From Prevotellaceae bacterium (GTDB lineage: Bacteria; Bacteroidota; Bacteroidia; Bacteroidales; Bacteroidaceae), in the NCBI GenBank assembly GCA_015257125.1, contig JABZKU010000023.1, forward strand, positions 1 through 39,181: a stretch of 39,181 nucleotides of DNA, in the 5' to 3' direction. Both the position numbers and the translations under genes were made by a program. Positions 24,644 through 33,325 of this stretch are shown here, one piece after another; within the stretch, counting starts at the first letter, position 1; the number at the start of each line of letters is the position of its first letter. The notes under the pieces are model-generated. The model was not told where the DNA came from and searched no databases. It saw nothing but the letters and a program-made list of their open reading frames with translations.

Positions 24644-24684
24644 GATGAAGATATTATTTGAGGGATGGGGGTTAACGCAACGAA

Positions 24685-24718
24685 CGTCCGTGGTCTGCGC
24701 GTGGCAGTGCCACGGACG
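24685..24718 (-). other. Stem-loop between the sugar transporter and galK
   Basis: 9-base arms CGTCCGTGG (24685-24693) and CCACGGACG (24710-24718) pair perfectly. Inside lies a second small palindrome GTGGCAGTGCCAC (24701-24713) that would compete with the outer stem. No U-run follows, so termination is unlikely. Confidence 0.55.
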
Positions 24719-24739
24719 AAACGATGCAAGGATTTTTTC

Positions 24740-26035
24740 TTATTTGATTACGGCAGTTTCTTCTTCCTCCTTCTTCGTAAGGCGGCTACCCACGAGAGCA
24801 TAGTAGAGGATGTAGGCAGCGCAGAAGACTACCACCCAGAAGCTGGTGATGTAGTTGCCCGTGATGTCGGCTACAAGACCCTGGATGAACATCATCACAG
24901 CGCAACCGAAGACCATGGTCATGAAGATACCGCTGGCGATGGCCGTGTATTTGCCGAGACCTTCCACAGCCATGTTGAAGATGGCGCCCCACATCACGGA
25001 AGTGCAAAGACCTACGAGCAAGAAGGCGAAGATACCTACGGGAATGGGTTGCCAAATGAGCGTAAGTGTGTTCCAGTCAACACCGGGGAAATTCACCATT
25101 CCTGCGTTGGTAAAGAACATACCGAAGAGAACGAGGCAGAGTGTAGCAATAGACACCGAAGTTACCATCGCACGGCTGCTGACTTTGTTGCCGATGGCGG
25201 CACCAGCGAAGCGGCCGATGAGCATCATGAACCAGTAAACTGCCACGAGAAGGCCGACCGTACCGGAAGGAATGCCCGTATCAACGAGATATTGCTGAAC
25301 GAAGTTGGGGACACCGACTTCGATACCCATATAGAGGAAAATAGCCAAGGCACCGAGTGCAAAGTTCTTGTGCGACATCGCACCTTGAATGAGATCAACA
25401 CGCACGGGAGCTTGTTCGGGTTCTTCGATCTTGGTGAAGGAAATCACGATGAAGGCCACCACGAAGATGCAGAGTGCAATCATCAAAGCGGGAGTGGCGT
25501 CGGCGATTTTGGCTTTCGTCACGTCGGCGATGAGCGCACCCATGAGGATGTAGCAAGCCACAGCAGCAGAGGAATTGAACACACCGCCGATTTGAATCAG
25601 CTGGTTACCGGTGTTACCGCCACCGCCGAGGAGGTTGAGCATGGGGTTCACCACGCAGTTGAGGATAGCCATGCAGAGGCCGGCGATGAAAGCGCCCAAG
25701 AGGTACACGCCGAAGACGAGTCCGAGGTTGTTACCGTTGTCAAGGAAGCCGCTCAACCACTGAATGAGCAGACCCACACTACCGATGACGAGACCGATGA
25801 GTGCCGTCTTTTTGTAACCATATTTGGAGATCAGCATACCCGCGGGGATACCCATCACAAGATAAGCGATGAAGTTACCGTAGTTACCGATTTGTGCGAG
25901 TACATTCGGCACACCGCCGGGTTGGTTTTTAATGATGGTCGCCATGGGCGTGCACAAGTTTGTGACGAAGGCAATCATGGCGAAGAGAGCAATCATCACG
26001 ATAATCGCGCCCCATTGTTTCGACTTTTGAGCCAT
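24740..26035 (-). CDS. MFS sugar:proton symporter (glucose/galactose type, FucP/GluP family)
   Basis: 431 residues with about 12 hydrophobic segments, e.g. IIVMIALFAMIAFVTNLC, NFIAYLVMGIPAGMLISKYG, LVFGVYLLGAFIAGLCMA, VGLLVAVYWFMMLIGRFAG and YITSFWVVVFCAAYILYYAL. The loop after helix 2 (GIPAGMLISKYGYKKT) is the FucP/GluP-type variant of the major facilitator motif. Position between galM and galK makes galactose (or glucose/galactose) the likely substrate, by context. It is separated from galM by 43 bases with no promoter visible, so it belongs to the same transcript. It lacks a signal peptide and is in the inner membrane. Confidence 0.9.
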   Translation of the reverse strand: MAQKSKQWGAIIVMIALFAMIAFVTNLCTPMATIIKNQPGGVPNVLAQIGNYGNFIAYLVMGIPAGMLISKYGYKKTALIGLVIGSVGLLIQWLSGFLDNGNNLGLVFGVYLLGAFIAGLCMAILNCVVNPMLNLLGGGGNTGNQLIQIGGVFNSSAAVACYILMGALIADVTKAKIADATPALMIALCIFVVAFIVISFTKIEEPEQAPVRVDLIQGAMSHKNFALGALAIFLYMGIEVGVPNFVQQYLVDTGIPSGTVGLLVAVYWFMMLIGRFAGAAIGNKVSSRAMVTSVSIATLCLVLFGMFFTNAGMVNFPGVDWNTLTLIWQPIPVGIFAFLLVGLCTSVMWGAIFNMAVEGLGKYTAIASGIFMTMVFGCAVMMFIQGLVADITGNYITSFWVVVFCAAYILYYALVGSRLTKKEEEETAVIK

Positions 26036-26078
26036 TTGGGTAAGAGGTTTTGAGGTTTATAGGTTGTTGATTATTTAT

Positions 26079-27161
26079 TTACTTGTCGGTTCCGAACTTA
26101 TAGACCGTGCGTTGCGTGTAAACTTCACCGGGGCGAAGTACAACGCTGGGGAAGTGGGGTTTGTTCGGGCTGTCGGGGAAGTGTTGTGCTTCAAAGCAGA
26201 GCGCAGAGCGGCGTCCGAAGGTGGCACCTTTATAGCCCGGGAAACCATCCGCCCAGTTGTCGGAGTAGAACTGCACACCGGGTTCGGTGGTGTAGACCTC
26301 CATCGTGCGACCGCTCACAGGTTCGGTGATGCGGGCGGCAAAGGAGAGTTCGCCTTCCTCTTTTTTGTTGAGAACAAAGCAGTGGTCATAACCGGCGCCG
26401 TTCTTAATTTGCTCGTCGTTGGGATCGTCGATGCGTTCGCCCACAACATGTGGTGTACGGAAGTCGAAGGGCGTACCCTCCACCTTGCGAATTTCGCCTG
26501 TGGGTACGGACGTTTCGTCGATGGGTACATAGAAATCGGCGTTAATTTCGCAGATTGTGTCCATCGCCGTGGGTGTGGGGGTGCCGAGCCCCTGGAGCGA
26601 GAAGAAACCGTGGCTGGTCATGTTGACCACCGTCTTCTTGTTGGTCGTACCACGGTAGTCAATCACCAGTTCGTTGTCGTCCGTCCACGTGTAGCGCACA
26701 GTCATGGTGAGTTCGCCGGGGAAGCCTTCTTCGTAGTAGGCTGATACGTAGCGGAGTACGAGGGTATGATTGTCGATTTGTTCGGCATCCCAAACGCGCG
26801 CATGGAAACCGGTGGGTCCTCCGTGGAGGTGATTCGGTCCGTTGTTCACCGCGAGGTGATACTCTTTGCCGTTGAGTTGGAATTTGCCTTTGGCGATGCG
26901 ATTGCCGTAGCGTCCCACGAGTGTCGAGAGGAAGGGCTCGGGCGAATTCACGCAGCTGTCGATGTTGTCGTGTCCCTGAATCACATTGGCGTATTCGCCT
27001 TTGCGGTCAGGCACCATAATGGCCACGAGCGCACCACCATAGTTCGTGATGGCAACTTCGCAGCCATTCGCATTACGCAGGATATACAAATCAGTTTTCT
27101 TGCCTCCGATTTCCTTTTGGAAGTCGGCGGCTTTCAATCCGCAGAGAGCTTGAGTATCCAT
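26079..27161 (-). CDS. galM: Aldose 1-epimerase (galactose mutarotase)
   Basis: 360 residues from the ATG at 27161. It converts beta- to alpha-D-galactose so that galactokinase can act. Family blocks are visible: LVGRYGNRIAKGKF, NNGPNHLHGGPTGFHARVW with a catalytic His, VVNMTSHGFFSLQG with the second His (usual form TNHSYFN, so this block is slightly divergent), NGAGYDHCFVL and the catalytic-Glu block TTEPGVQFYS. The frame is open to 27221 via a TTG, but homologues and the promoter at 27253-27282 (leader ~85 bases) fit the ATG at 27161. It is the first gene of the operon. Confidence 0.95.
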   Translation of the reverse strand: MDTQALCGLKAADFQKEIGGKKTDLYILRNANGCEVAITNYGGALVAIMVPDRKGEYANVIQGHDNIDSCVNSPEPFLSTLVGRYGNRIAKGKFQLNGKEYHLAVNNGPNHLHGGPTGFHARVWDAEQIDNHTLVLRYVSAYYEEGFPGELTMTVRYTWTDDNELVIDYRGTTNKKTVVNMTSHGFFSLQGLGTPTPTAMDTICEINADFYVPIDETSVPTGEIRKVEGTPFDFRTPHVVGERIDDPNDEQIKNGAGYDHCFVLNKKEEGELSFAARITEPVSGRTMEVYTTEPGVQFYSDNWADGFPGYKGATFGRRSALCFEAQHFPDSPNKPHFPSVVLRPGEVYTQRTVYKFGTDK

Positions 27162-27252
27162 TGTCTTGTAAAATTTGGCGATGGGTTGATAAATCCTTTG
27201 TTTGTCAAGTAGCAGCGGCAAAACCTATGCCTTATTTGCTAGCTTGGTGTTG

Positions 27253-27282
27253 CAAATCTACGAAAAAGGTTTTATTCGCAAA
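27253..27282 (-). promoter_or_regulatory. Promoter of the galactose operon
   Basis: Minus strand: TTTG (27282-27279), 18-base spacer, TAGATTTG (27260-27253). The predicted start near 27246 leaves an 85-base leader before galM. No operator is recognised. Confidence 0.7.
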
Positions 27283-27779
27283 AGCATTCGCGCTAAAAAA
27301 TGAAGAAACTTTTTTTGCTTTCGAGCGCATGGAAGTCTTCTTTTCTGTAGCCCACATGGCAAAACGTGTGTTTACTGCCGATTCTTCTCCCTTTTATTCC
27401 GCGCATCACAGTCGATTTAACTCGTTTTTGCACAGCGCATCGTCAGTTTTTTCGCACAAGCAGTGCTTCACACTTTATCAGCGTCTCAATACCGGAGAAA
27501 AAGTTGAGGACTTTTTCGCGAAACAAGTGGGGTTTGGGTAAAAAGTCGTCCGTTTTTCTTTCTAACTTGGGAACTTTCTGTTGTCCTCTCAAGAAAAGCG
27601 TCGGAATAGCCGTGCGGCGGTTTTGATGCTCTCGCGGTTCTGCCTCTCGGTTTGCCAATATGAATTAGGAAGGAGGTGCAATCAGCCAGAAACAACGATT
27701 CTGGGGCCTAAAATTCTGGCCAATTCGCGTCAAGGCTGCATTTTTTTCTTGATGAGCTGCAATTTACAGCCGTCAGTGC
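27283..27779. other. Long non-coding stretch upstream of rpmE2
   Basis: About 500 bases with no motif-bearing reading frame; open frames here are short or run antisense to promoters. It holds one 33-base repeat copy (27503-27535). Near 27690-27760 lie two similar blocks (GATTCTGGGGCC and ATTCTGGCC) and an imperfect GGCTGCA...ACAGCC palindrome. An AGGAGGTG at about 27672 is not followed by a good frame. An unrecognised small RNA is possible. Confidence 0.4.
27503..27535 (+). repeat. Degenerate 33-base intergenic repeat, copy 4
   Basis: The best match to copy 1 (about 24 of 33 bases identical). Contains GTTGAGGACTTTT and CAAGTGGGGTTT. Confidence 0.4.
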
Positions 27780-27810
27780 TTGGATGTTAGCCACTTAATG
27801 CTTAACTTTG
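27780..27810 (+). promoter_or_regulatory. Promoter of rpmE2
   Basis: TTG near 27780-27782, 20-base spacer, TAACTTTG at 27803-27810, matching the Bacteroidota consensus. Confidence 0.65.
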
Positions 27811-27816
27811 CCCGCG

Positions 27817-27953
27817 ATTCAGACTCCTTAGAAACTCGCTGCGTGAGTTTCGCCACCGTTTTTCGTCACCAATGAGTGCAAGTCCGTGTTCGCTCGGCTT
27901 CGCTCAGGAGAACGGTGTAATCCTAATAAACGAACATAAAGCTAACCACTACA
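27817..27953 (+). promoter_or_regulatory. Long 5' leader of rpmE2
   Basis: About 137 untranslated bases. A perfect 7-base-pair hairpin GAAACTC (27831-27837) / GAGTTTC (27845-27851) lies near the start. Long leaders of ribosomal protein genes often carry autoregulatory RNA structures; none can be named here. Confidence 0.4.
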
Positions 27954-28205
27954 ATGAAACAAGGTATCCATCCCGAAAACTACCGTCCCGTTGTCTTCAA
28001 AGATATGTCCAACGGTGACATGTTCCTATCTCGTTCGACCTGCAAGACGTCTGAAACGATCGAATTCGAGGGCGAAACTTATCCCCTCGTGAAGCTCGAA
28101 ATCTCTTCTACGTCTCACCCCTTCTACACGGGTAAGTCGAAGCTTGTGGACACCGCCGGTCGCGTGGACAAGTTCATGAGCCGTTACGGCAAGAGCCGCA
28201 AGTAA
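27954..28205 (+). CDS. rpmE2: Ribosomal protein L31, type B (zinc-independent)
   Basis: 83 residues, the normal length of type B L31. It sits at the bridge between the 50S central protuberance and the 30S head. The start MKQGIHPENYRPVVFKDMSNG and the SSTSHPFYTGKSKLVDTAGRVDKFMSRYG block are diagnostic of the family. It lacks the CxxC zinc pairs of type A L31 and has a single cysteine, so it should not bind zinc. In other phyla such forms are induced by zinc starvation through Zur. In Bacteroidota type B is often the only L31, so that regulation should not be assumed. A strong terminator follows. Confidence 0.97.
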   Translation: MKQGIHPENYRPVVFKDMSNGDMFLSRSTCKTSETIEFEGETYPLVKLEISSTSHPFYTGKSKLVDTAGRVDKFMSRYGKSRK

Positions 28206-28234
28206 TCGGGATTCTTTCCCCGCAGCAAAACAAG

Positions 28235-28272
28235 AGCACCTGCTTCTCTTCGGAGAGGCAGGTGCTTTTTTT
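28235..28272 (+). terminator. Terminator of rpmE2
   Basis: AGCACCTGC and GCAGGTGCT form a GC-rich stem, closed above by CTCT/AGAG around a TCGG loop with a bulge; a T7 run follows. It also separates the convergent glycosyltransferase gene. Confidence 0.92.
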
Positions 28273-28300
28273 GTGGGCGATAAAGAGAGAGGTAGGCCGG

Positions 28301-29176
28301 TTAGGGGAGTTTGAGAATATCGATGGGTTGGAAATCGAGAGGAATTTCGTCGCCCACGCCTTCGTTGAGTGGCGTGGTGAGGACATAGCGCATCCCATCG
28401 AACATGTCGCGCCACACCTTTGCGGCGTCTTGTCGCGGACGATGACGAAAGGCGGTGAGCGTCATGCGCGCCAGCGCACCGCACACGCCGTGGATCATAT
28501 AGAGCACCGCCCCTTTGGAACGGCGCACCTTGGTATCGGCAGCAAAGCGCGAACCGGTGGTTTCGCGTGAGGGGACGGTGCAGAGATGTTGGGGAAAGAA
28601 ATGCACATGCAAGCCGGTTCGGTGCGACTGGTAGAGGAAAATTTCTTCTTCGCCGCAGGAAAGGAACTCCGCGCCGAGCCCAAATCGTGTGTCGAAGGCA
28701 GGTAGTGCAGCATCGGTGCGCACAACGATTTCGAAGCTCGTGAAATAGGTGCCGCGAGGCGCGTCGGCGTAGGCAAACGCGTGGTCGGCATAGGATTTGA
28801 AGGGCTGTCCTTGCAGTGTGGTGGCTTCGAGACAGAAAATGTCGACTTCGGGGTGCTCCTCGGCCAAGCGAATCACGGCCGTGAGGTCATCATTCGTGTA
28901 GCGAGCGTCGTCATCGGCAATGATGGCGAGAGCTGTGGAGCAATGTCGCAAAGCATTGTTGCGATTGGCCGAAAGCCCGGCGCCGAGGAAGGGGAAGAAG
29001 CGCACATCGGTGCGGGTGCGCAGCGCATCGGGCACCATGTCGAGAAACATGGGGTCGGTGTATTGAAAACTCACCACATATTCCACGTCCGGACGCTCGG
29101 GCAAGAGCATTTCGGGTACGCCGGTAATGCGGTCGTTGATGGTACAAATGAGGAGAGAAAGTCGCAGATCGGACAT
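28301..29176 (-). CDS. Family 2 glycosyltransferase
   Basis: 291 residues of GT-A fold. The nucleotide-sugar binding start is LSLLICTINDR. The GLSANRNNALRHC block (about 67-79) resembles the family's GxSxARNxG pattern, and the metal-binding DxD region is seen as IIADDDARY (about 87-95). The acceptor part contains FLSCGEEEIFLY (about 183-194), the ED-type motif with the catalytic base. The donor sugar, acceptor and pathway cannot be read. It is isolated from other glycan genes here and follows the dnaE terminator, so it probably has its own promoter, which I do not recognise. No membrane helix, so it is likely a peripheral cytoplasmic enzyme. Confidence 0.83.
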   Translation of the reverse strand: MSDLRLSLLICTINDRITGVPEMLLPERPDVEYVVSFQYTDPMFLDMVPDALRTRTDVRFFPFLGAGLSANRNNALRHCSTALAIIADDDARYTNDDLTAVIRLAEEHPEVDIFCLEATTLQGQPFKSYADHAFAYADAPRGTYFTSFEIVVRTDAALPAFDTRFGLGAEFLSCGEEEIFLYQSHRTGLHVHFFPQHLCTVPSRETTGSRFAADTKVRRSKGAVLYMIHGVCGALARMTLTAFRHRPRQDAAKVWRDMFDGMRYVLTTPLNEGVGDEIPLDFQPIDILKLP

Positions 29177-29230
29177 AAAAAATGCTGAGGTGCGGCGCGG
29201 ATCGGCCTGTGAATGATGAGGAAAAACGCA

Positions 29231-29275
29231 TTTTTCGTTTCAGCACCGCAAGACGTGCGGCACTGAAACGAAAAA
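29231..29275 (-). terminator. Terminator of dnaE
   Basis: TTTTTCGTTTCAG (29231-29243) pairs with CTGAAACGAAAAA (29263-29275), and CCGCA with TGCGG inside, separated by a 2-base internal mismatch. A U-rich tail follows on the minus strand. It begins 4 bases after the dnaE stop. Confidence 0.88.
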
Positions 29276-29279
29276 GCGA

Positions 29280-32200
29280 TCAATTGATGGAGTAGGTGAG
29301 GGCGGGATGGGCTTCGATGTAGCGAACGAGTTCGTGTGTGACGTTGATTCGCGAGTTTCTACTGCTCAAGGTGATCCATTGTGACGTGGAAGCGTCGTAG
29401 ATGTTGAACTGCAAAGCGCTGTCGCCCACCGAATGGCGCACGAGTTCGAGAATTTCGGTCACCAAAGCCACGTCGACGGCCTCTAATCTGGCGTTGATCG
29501 TGATGCTTCTGATCTTGCGATCCTTGACATCGGCGAGCCATTCGACCTTTTTGATGTTCAAATCGGGGTCGCCCTTTCCACCCCAACGCGGCGGTTGCAC
29601 GCCGGCGGTGATGAAGACGGAATTGCCCACGGCGAGGTAGCCTTTGAACTGTGCCCAAATGTCACCGAAAACGAGGAACTCTCCGCCGCCCTTGAAGTCT
29701 TCGATGCGAATTTTTCCGAAGGCGCTTCCTCGCTTTGAGATGCGTTCTTCGGCATTGGTGACGATGCCGCCGAAGGTGATCTCTTGGTTGAGGAAGGGAT
29801 TGAGGTCGGCCACTTCGGGCATGCTGATGGTGCAAAGATTGTTGAGCACGATGCTGTAGTCGTCGAGCGGGTGGCCACTGATGTAGATGCCGATGAGTTC
29901 GCGCTCGCGGTTGAGCTTTTCCAAGTCGCTCCAGCGTTCAAAGACCACGGGGGCTTTGGGCTTGCTGATCTCCACTTCTTCGCTTCCGCCGAAGAGCGAA
30001 TGGGTGCTTTCTTCGCTTTCCATCTGGAATCGCTGTCCGTAGGTGAGGAGGGCGTCGAGATAGGGGAGTCCGCTCTCGCTCTGTCCGAAGAACTGTTCGC
30101 GGCGCAATTCGCCGAAGCTGTCGAAGGCGCCGGAAAGGGCGAGACATTCGAGGTTTTTGCGGTTGCAAATGTTGAGATTTACGCGCTCGAAGAAGTCGAA
30201 GACGGACAGGTATTTGCCGCCGCGTTCGCGCTCGTCGATGATCGCTTGTACGGCATTGTCGCCCAACCCCTTGATGCCGGCAAGTCCGAAACGGATGTCG
30301 CCGAGATGGTTGACCGAAAATTTGCGGAAGCTCTCGTTCACGTCGGGCCCGAGGCAGACTAAGCGCATGGCCTTGCACTCATCGAGAAATTTGGTGAGGT
30401 CGGCAATGTTGCCCATCGAGCGACTCATCACCGCCGCCATGTATTGCGCCGGGAAGTTGGCTTTGAGGTAAGCGGTTTGGTAGGCTACCCACGAATAGCA
30501 GGTGGCGTGGCTCTTGTTGAAGGCATAGGAGGCAAAGGCCGTCCAGTCTTTCCAGATTTTCTCGAGCACCGCAGGATCGTAGCCGTGGGCATTTCCGCCG
30601 GCCACGAACTTCGGATACATGTGGTTCAGCTTGTCGATGAGCTTTTTACCCATCGCCTTACGGAGGTTGTCGCTTTCGCCGCGGGTGAAGTCGGCAATTT
30701 CGCGCGAGAGGAGCATGACCTGTTCCTGATAGACGGTGATGCCGTAAGTGTCCTTGAGGTATTTTTCCATGCAGGGGAGGTCGTAGGTGATGGGTTCCTC
30801 CCCGTGTTTGCGCTTGATGAACTGCGGAATGTATTCCATCGGGCCGGGACGATAGAGGGCGTTCATGGCAATGAGGTCCTCGAAGGTGCTGGGATGGAGT
30901 TCGCGCAAGTACTTTTGCATGCCCGGCGACTCGAATTGGAAGGTGCCGACGGTGCGTCCGTCGCAATAGAGGTCGTAGGTGGCGGGATCTTCGATGTCGA
31001 GCAGGTCGACGTTGATCTCAATGCCGAGCGAGTGGCGGATGTTTTTGACGGCTTCGCGCAGGATCGAAAGGGTTTTGAGACCGAGGAAGTCCATTTTGAT
31101 GAGTCCGGTTTCCTCGATGACCTTGCCTTCATATTGCGTGCAGTGGAGTTTTTCGCCGGTTTCCTTGTCGTCGGCGGTGCTGACGGGTACCCAATCGCTG
31201 ATGTCGTCGCGGCAGATGATGAAACCACAGGCGTGGACACCCGTGTTGCGCACGTTGCCCTCAAGCATTTTCGCATATTGAATAGTGTTGCGCATGAGGG
31301 GATCGTGCGAAGCCTCTGCTTCGCGCAATTCGGGGATGGCTTTGATGGCATTGGGCAAGTTCATCTTGGGCGTCTTGCCGTCCGGCCCCGCAGGCAGTTT
31401 GTCGGGAATGAGTTTGCACAGGCGATTGGACTCCGAAAGGGGGAGCTGCAACACGCGCGCCACGTCTTTGATGGCCAACTTGGTGGCCATAGTGCCGTAA
31501 GTGATGATGTGTGCCACTTTCTCTGCTCCATATTTATCCGTCACCCACTGGAGAACACGTCCTCGGCCGTCGTCGTCGAAGTCGACATCGATATCGGGGA
31601 GCGAAATACGGTCGGGATTGAGAAAACGCTCGAAGAGCAGATCGTATTTGATGGGGTCGATGTCGGTGATGCGCAGGCAATAGGCCACGGCACTGCCCGC
31701 CGCCGATCCACGACCGGGGCCTACGGAAACATCGAGTTGCTCTCTTGCGGCTTTGATGTAGTCTTGCACAATCAAGAAGTAGCCGGGGAAGCCCATGGTC
31801 TTCATGATGTGCAGCTCGAACTTGATGCGGGCGTCGGTTTCTTCGTCAAGCGGATCTCCATAACGCCATTTGGCGCCCTCATAGGCGAGCTTGCCGAGAT
31901 AGTCCGCTTCGAGTTTGATGCGATAGAGCTTGTCGTATCCGCCGAGTTTTTTGATTTTGGCCTCACCTTCTTCGCGGTCTACGACCACATTGCCGTTCTC
32001 ATCTTGGGTGAATTCGTCGTAGAGTTGAGCTTCTGTGAAGCGTTGTCGGTATTCTTCTTCGGTGCCAAAGTCTTTCGGAATGTCGAAGTTAGGCATGATC
32101 GGGCCGTGATCGATGCTGTAGAGTTCCACTTTGTCGACAATCTCTTGCGTTGTGGCGAGTGCTTCGGGAAGATCGGCGAAGATCTCGTTCATTTCTGCCT

Positions 32201-33146
32201 GCGTCTTGAACCATTCCTGTTTGGAATAGAGCATGCGCGTGGGATCGTTGACGAAGTGGTTGGTGGAAAGACAGATCAAAAGATCGTGGGCTTCGGCATT
32301 TTCTTCGTCGGCAAAGTGGGTATCGTTGGTGCAGATGTATTTTACTCCGCATTTTTCCGCCAGTTCGAGCAAGACCTTGTTGGCTTGAACCTGCAACGGA
32401 TAGGTTTCTCGGTTGGCACGTTGGGCGGGATCTTTCACCTCGTGGCGTTGAAGTTCGAGGTAGTAGTCGTCGCCGAAAGTTTTCTTGAACCACATGACGG
32501 CTTCTTCTGCACCTTGCAGATCGCCGGCGAGGATCTTTCGCGGAATTTCTCCACCCAAACAGGCCGAAGAAACGATGAGTCCTTCTTTGAATTGTTCAAG
32601 ATCGGCTTTGTCGGTGCGCGGTTTCATGTAGAAGCCGTCGATCCACGAGCGGCTGACGAGCTTAATCAGATTGTGATAGCCCGTTTCGTTCTTGGCCAAG
32701 ACCACAAGGTGCCACCCACTGCGGTCTTCTTTGGTTTTCTTGTCGGCTTTGGTACGACGGGCGCAGTACATTTCGCAACCGAAGATGGGTTTGAAGTCCA
32801 AGATGCGCTGCGCCTTCTCAATTTTTTTCTCACATTCGGCAATCAACTCGTCGTGTGTCTTGCCGGCGTCGGGATTCACTCCTTTTTCGTCGGGCGCATT
32901 CTGGTAGGAGCCGTCGCGCAACGCAGCTAACTTGGCTTCCGCCGCCTTTTTGTCCTTGGCAGCACCTCCTTTCTTCTTGCTCACATAGTTGAAAAAGTCT
33001 TTTATGCCCATCATGTTGCCATGATCGGTGAGCGCCATTCCGCGCATACCATCGGCCATGGCCTTGTCTACGAGACGAGAAATGGAGGCCTGACCGTCGA
33101 GCAAAGAGTAATAGGAGTGAACGTGCAGGTGTACGTAAGGTATCAT
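29280..33146 (-). CDS. dnaE: DNA polymerase III alpha subunit
   Basis: 1288 residues, slightly longer than the E. coli protein (1160). The replicative polymerase catalyses chromosome synthesis within the holoenzyme. The N-terminal PHP domain is seen as VHLHVHSYYSLLDGQAS and MALTDHGNMMGI. Palm residues appear in GPGRGSAAGSAVAYCL and the catalytic Asp pair in LPDIDVDFDDDGRG. The finger region includes YRPGPMEYIPQFIKRKHG (quoted in part) and YGITVYQEQVMLLSREIA. Helix-hairpin-helix and OB-fold domains (EITFGGIVTNAEERISKRG) lie near the C-terminus. An insertion rich in Lys near residues 55-100 (KKKGGAAKDKKAAEAK) in the PHP domain is typical of Bacteroidota. It has its own terminator. No clear consensus promoter is seen in 33147-33266. 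Confidence 0.97.
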   Translation of the reverse strand: MIPYVHLHVHSYYSLLDGQASISRLVDKAMADGMRGMALTDHGNMMGIKDFFNYVSKKKGGAAKDKKAAEAKLAALRDGSYQNAPDEKGVNPDAGKTHDELIAECEKKIEKAQRILDFKPIFGCEMYCARRTKADKKTKEDRSGWHLVVLAKNETGYHNLIKLVSRSWIDGFYMKPRTDKADLEQFKEGLIVSSACLGGEIPRKILAGDLQGAEEAVMWFKKTFGDDYYLELQRHEVKDPAQRANRETYPLQVQANKVLLELAEKCGVKYICTNDTHFADEENAEAHDLLICLSTNHFVNDPTRMLYSKQEWFKTQAEMNEIFADLPEALATTQEIVDKVELYSIDHGPIMPNFDIPKDFGTEEEYRQRFTEAQLYDEFTQDENGNVVVDREEGEAKIKKLGGYDKLYRIKLEADYLGKLAYEGAKWRYGDPLDEETDARIKFELHIMKTMGFPGYFLIVQDYIKAAREQLDVSVGPGRGSAAGSAVAYCLRITDIDPIKYDLLFERFLNPDRISLPDIDVDFDDDGRGRVLQWVTDKYGAEKVAHIITYGTMATKLAIKDVARVLQLPLSESNRLCKLIPDKLPAGPDGKTPKMNLPNAIKAIPELREAEASHDPLMRNTIQYAKMLEGNVRNTGVHACGFIICRDDISDWVPVSTADDKETGEKLHCTQYEGKVIEETGLIKMDFLGLKTLSILREAVKNIRHSLGIEINVDLLDIEDPATYDLYCDGRTVGTFQFESPGMQKYLRELHPSTFEDLIAMNALYRPGPMEYIPQFIKRKHGEEPITYDLPCMEKYLKDTYGITVYQEQVMLLSREIADFTRGESDNLRKAMGKKLIDKLNHMYPKFVAGGNAHGYDPAVLEKIWKDWTAFASYAFNKSHATCYSWVAYQTAYLKANFPAQYMAAVMSRSMGNIADLTKFLDECKAMRLVCLGPDVNESFRKFSVNHLGDIRFGLAGIKGLGDNAVQAIIDERERGGKYLSVFDFFERVNLNICNRKNLECLALSGAFDSFGELRREQFFGQSESGLPYLDALLTYGQRFQMESEESTHSLFGGSEEVEISKPKAPVVFERWSDLEKLNRERELIGIYISGHPLDDYSIVLNNLCTISMPEVADLNPFLNQEITFGGIVTNAEERISKRGSAFGKIRIEDFKGGGEFLVFGDIWAQFKGYLAVGNSVFITAGVQPPRWGGKGDPDLNIKKVEWLADVKDRKIRSITINARLEAVDVALVTEILELVRHSVGDSALQFNIYDASTSQWITLSSRNSRINVTHELVRYIEAHPALTYSIN

Positions 33147-33266
33147 AGGAAGAGAAGCGGAGAATCGGTGAGAAAAATGAATACTTTCGTCAAGTCGGTC
33201 GCGGCAAGTCTACGAGTGAGGCAAAGTTTGAACGAGACTGTGGCGAAAAAGCGTCTGTGAAAAGAA

Positions 33267-33303
33267 CTTTTCGCCGTGCACTTTTGGGGCGCACGGCGAA
33301 AAG
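33267..33303 (-). terminator. Terminator of the dapA-porin operon
   Basis: Perfect 13-base arms CTTTTCGCCGTGC (33267-33279) and GCACGGCGAAAAG (33291-33303) with an 11-base loop. The minus-strand tail is TTCTTTT. It lies 22 bases after the porin stop. Confidence 0.83.
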
Positions 33304-33325
33304 TGTCAATAAAGGCGCGAAGGAC

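Noticed and set aside
24665..26053. A 462-codon His/Glu-rich open frame on the plus strand
   Set aside because: Antisense shadow of the sugar transporter; the His/Glu richness reflects reverse-complemented membrane codons.
27672..27690. AGGAGGTG as a ribosome-binding site for an unknown gene
   Set aside because: No start codon and coding frame of useful length follows, and Bacteroidota rarely rely on this motif.
30444..32930. An 828-codon open frame on the plus strand
   Set aside because: It runs antisense to dnaE, whose sequence is clearly conserved. Its protein has no motif, and its composition is what the GC-biased opposite strand of a coding region gives.
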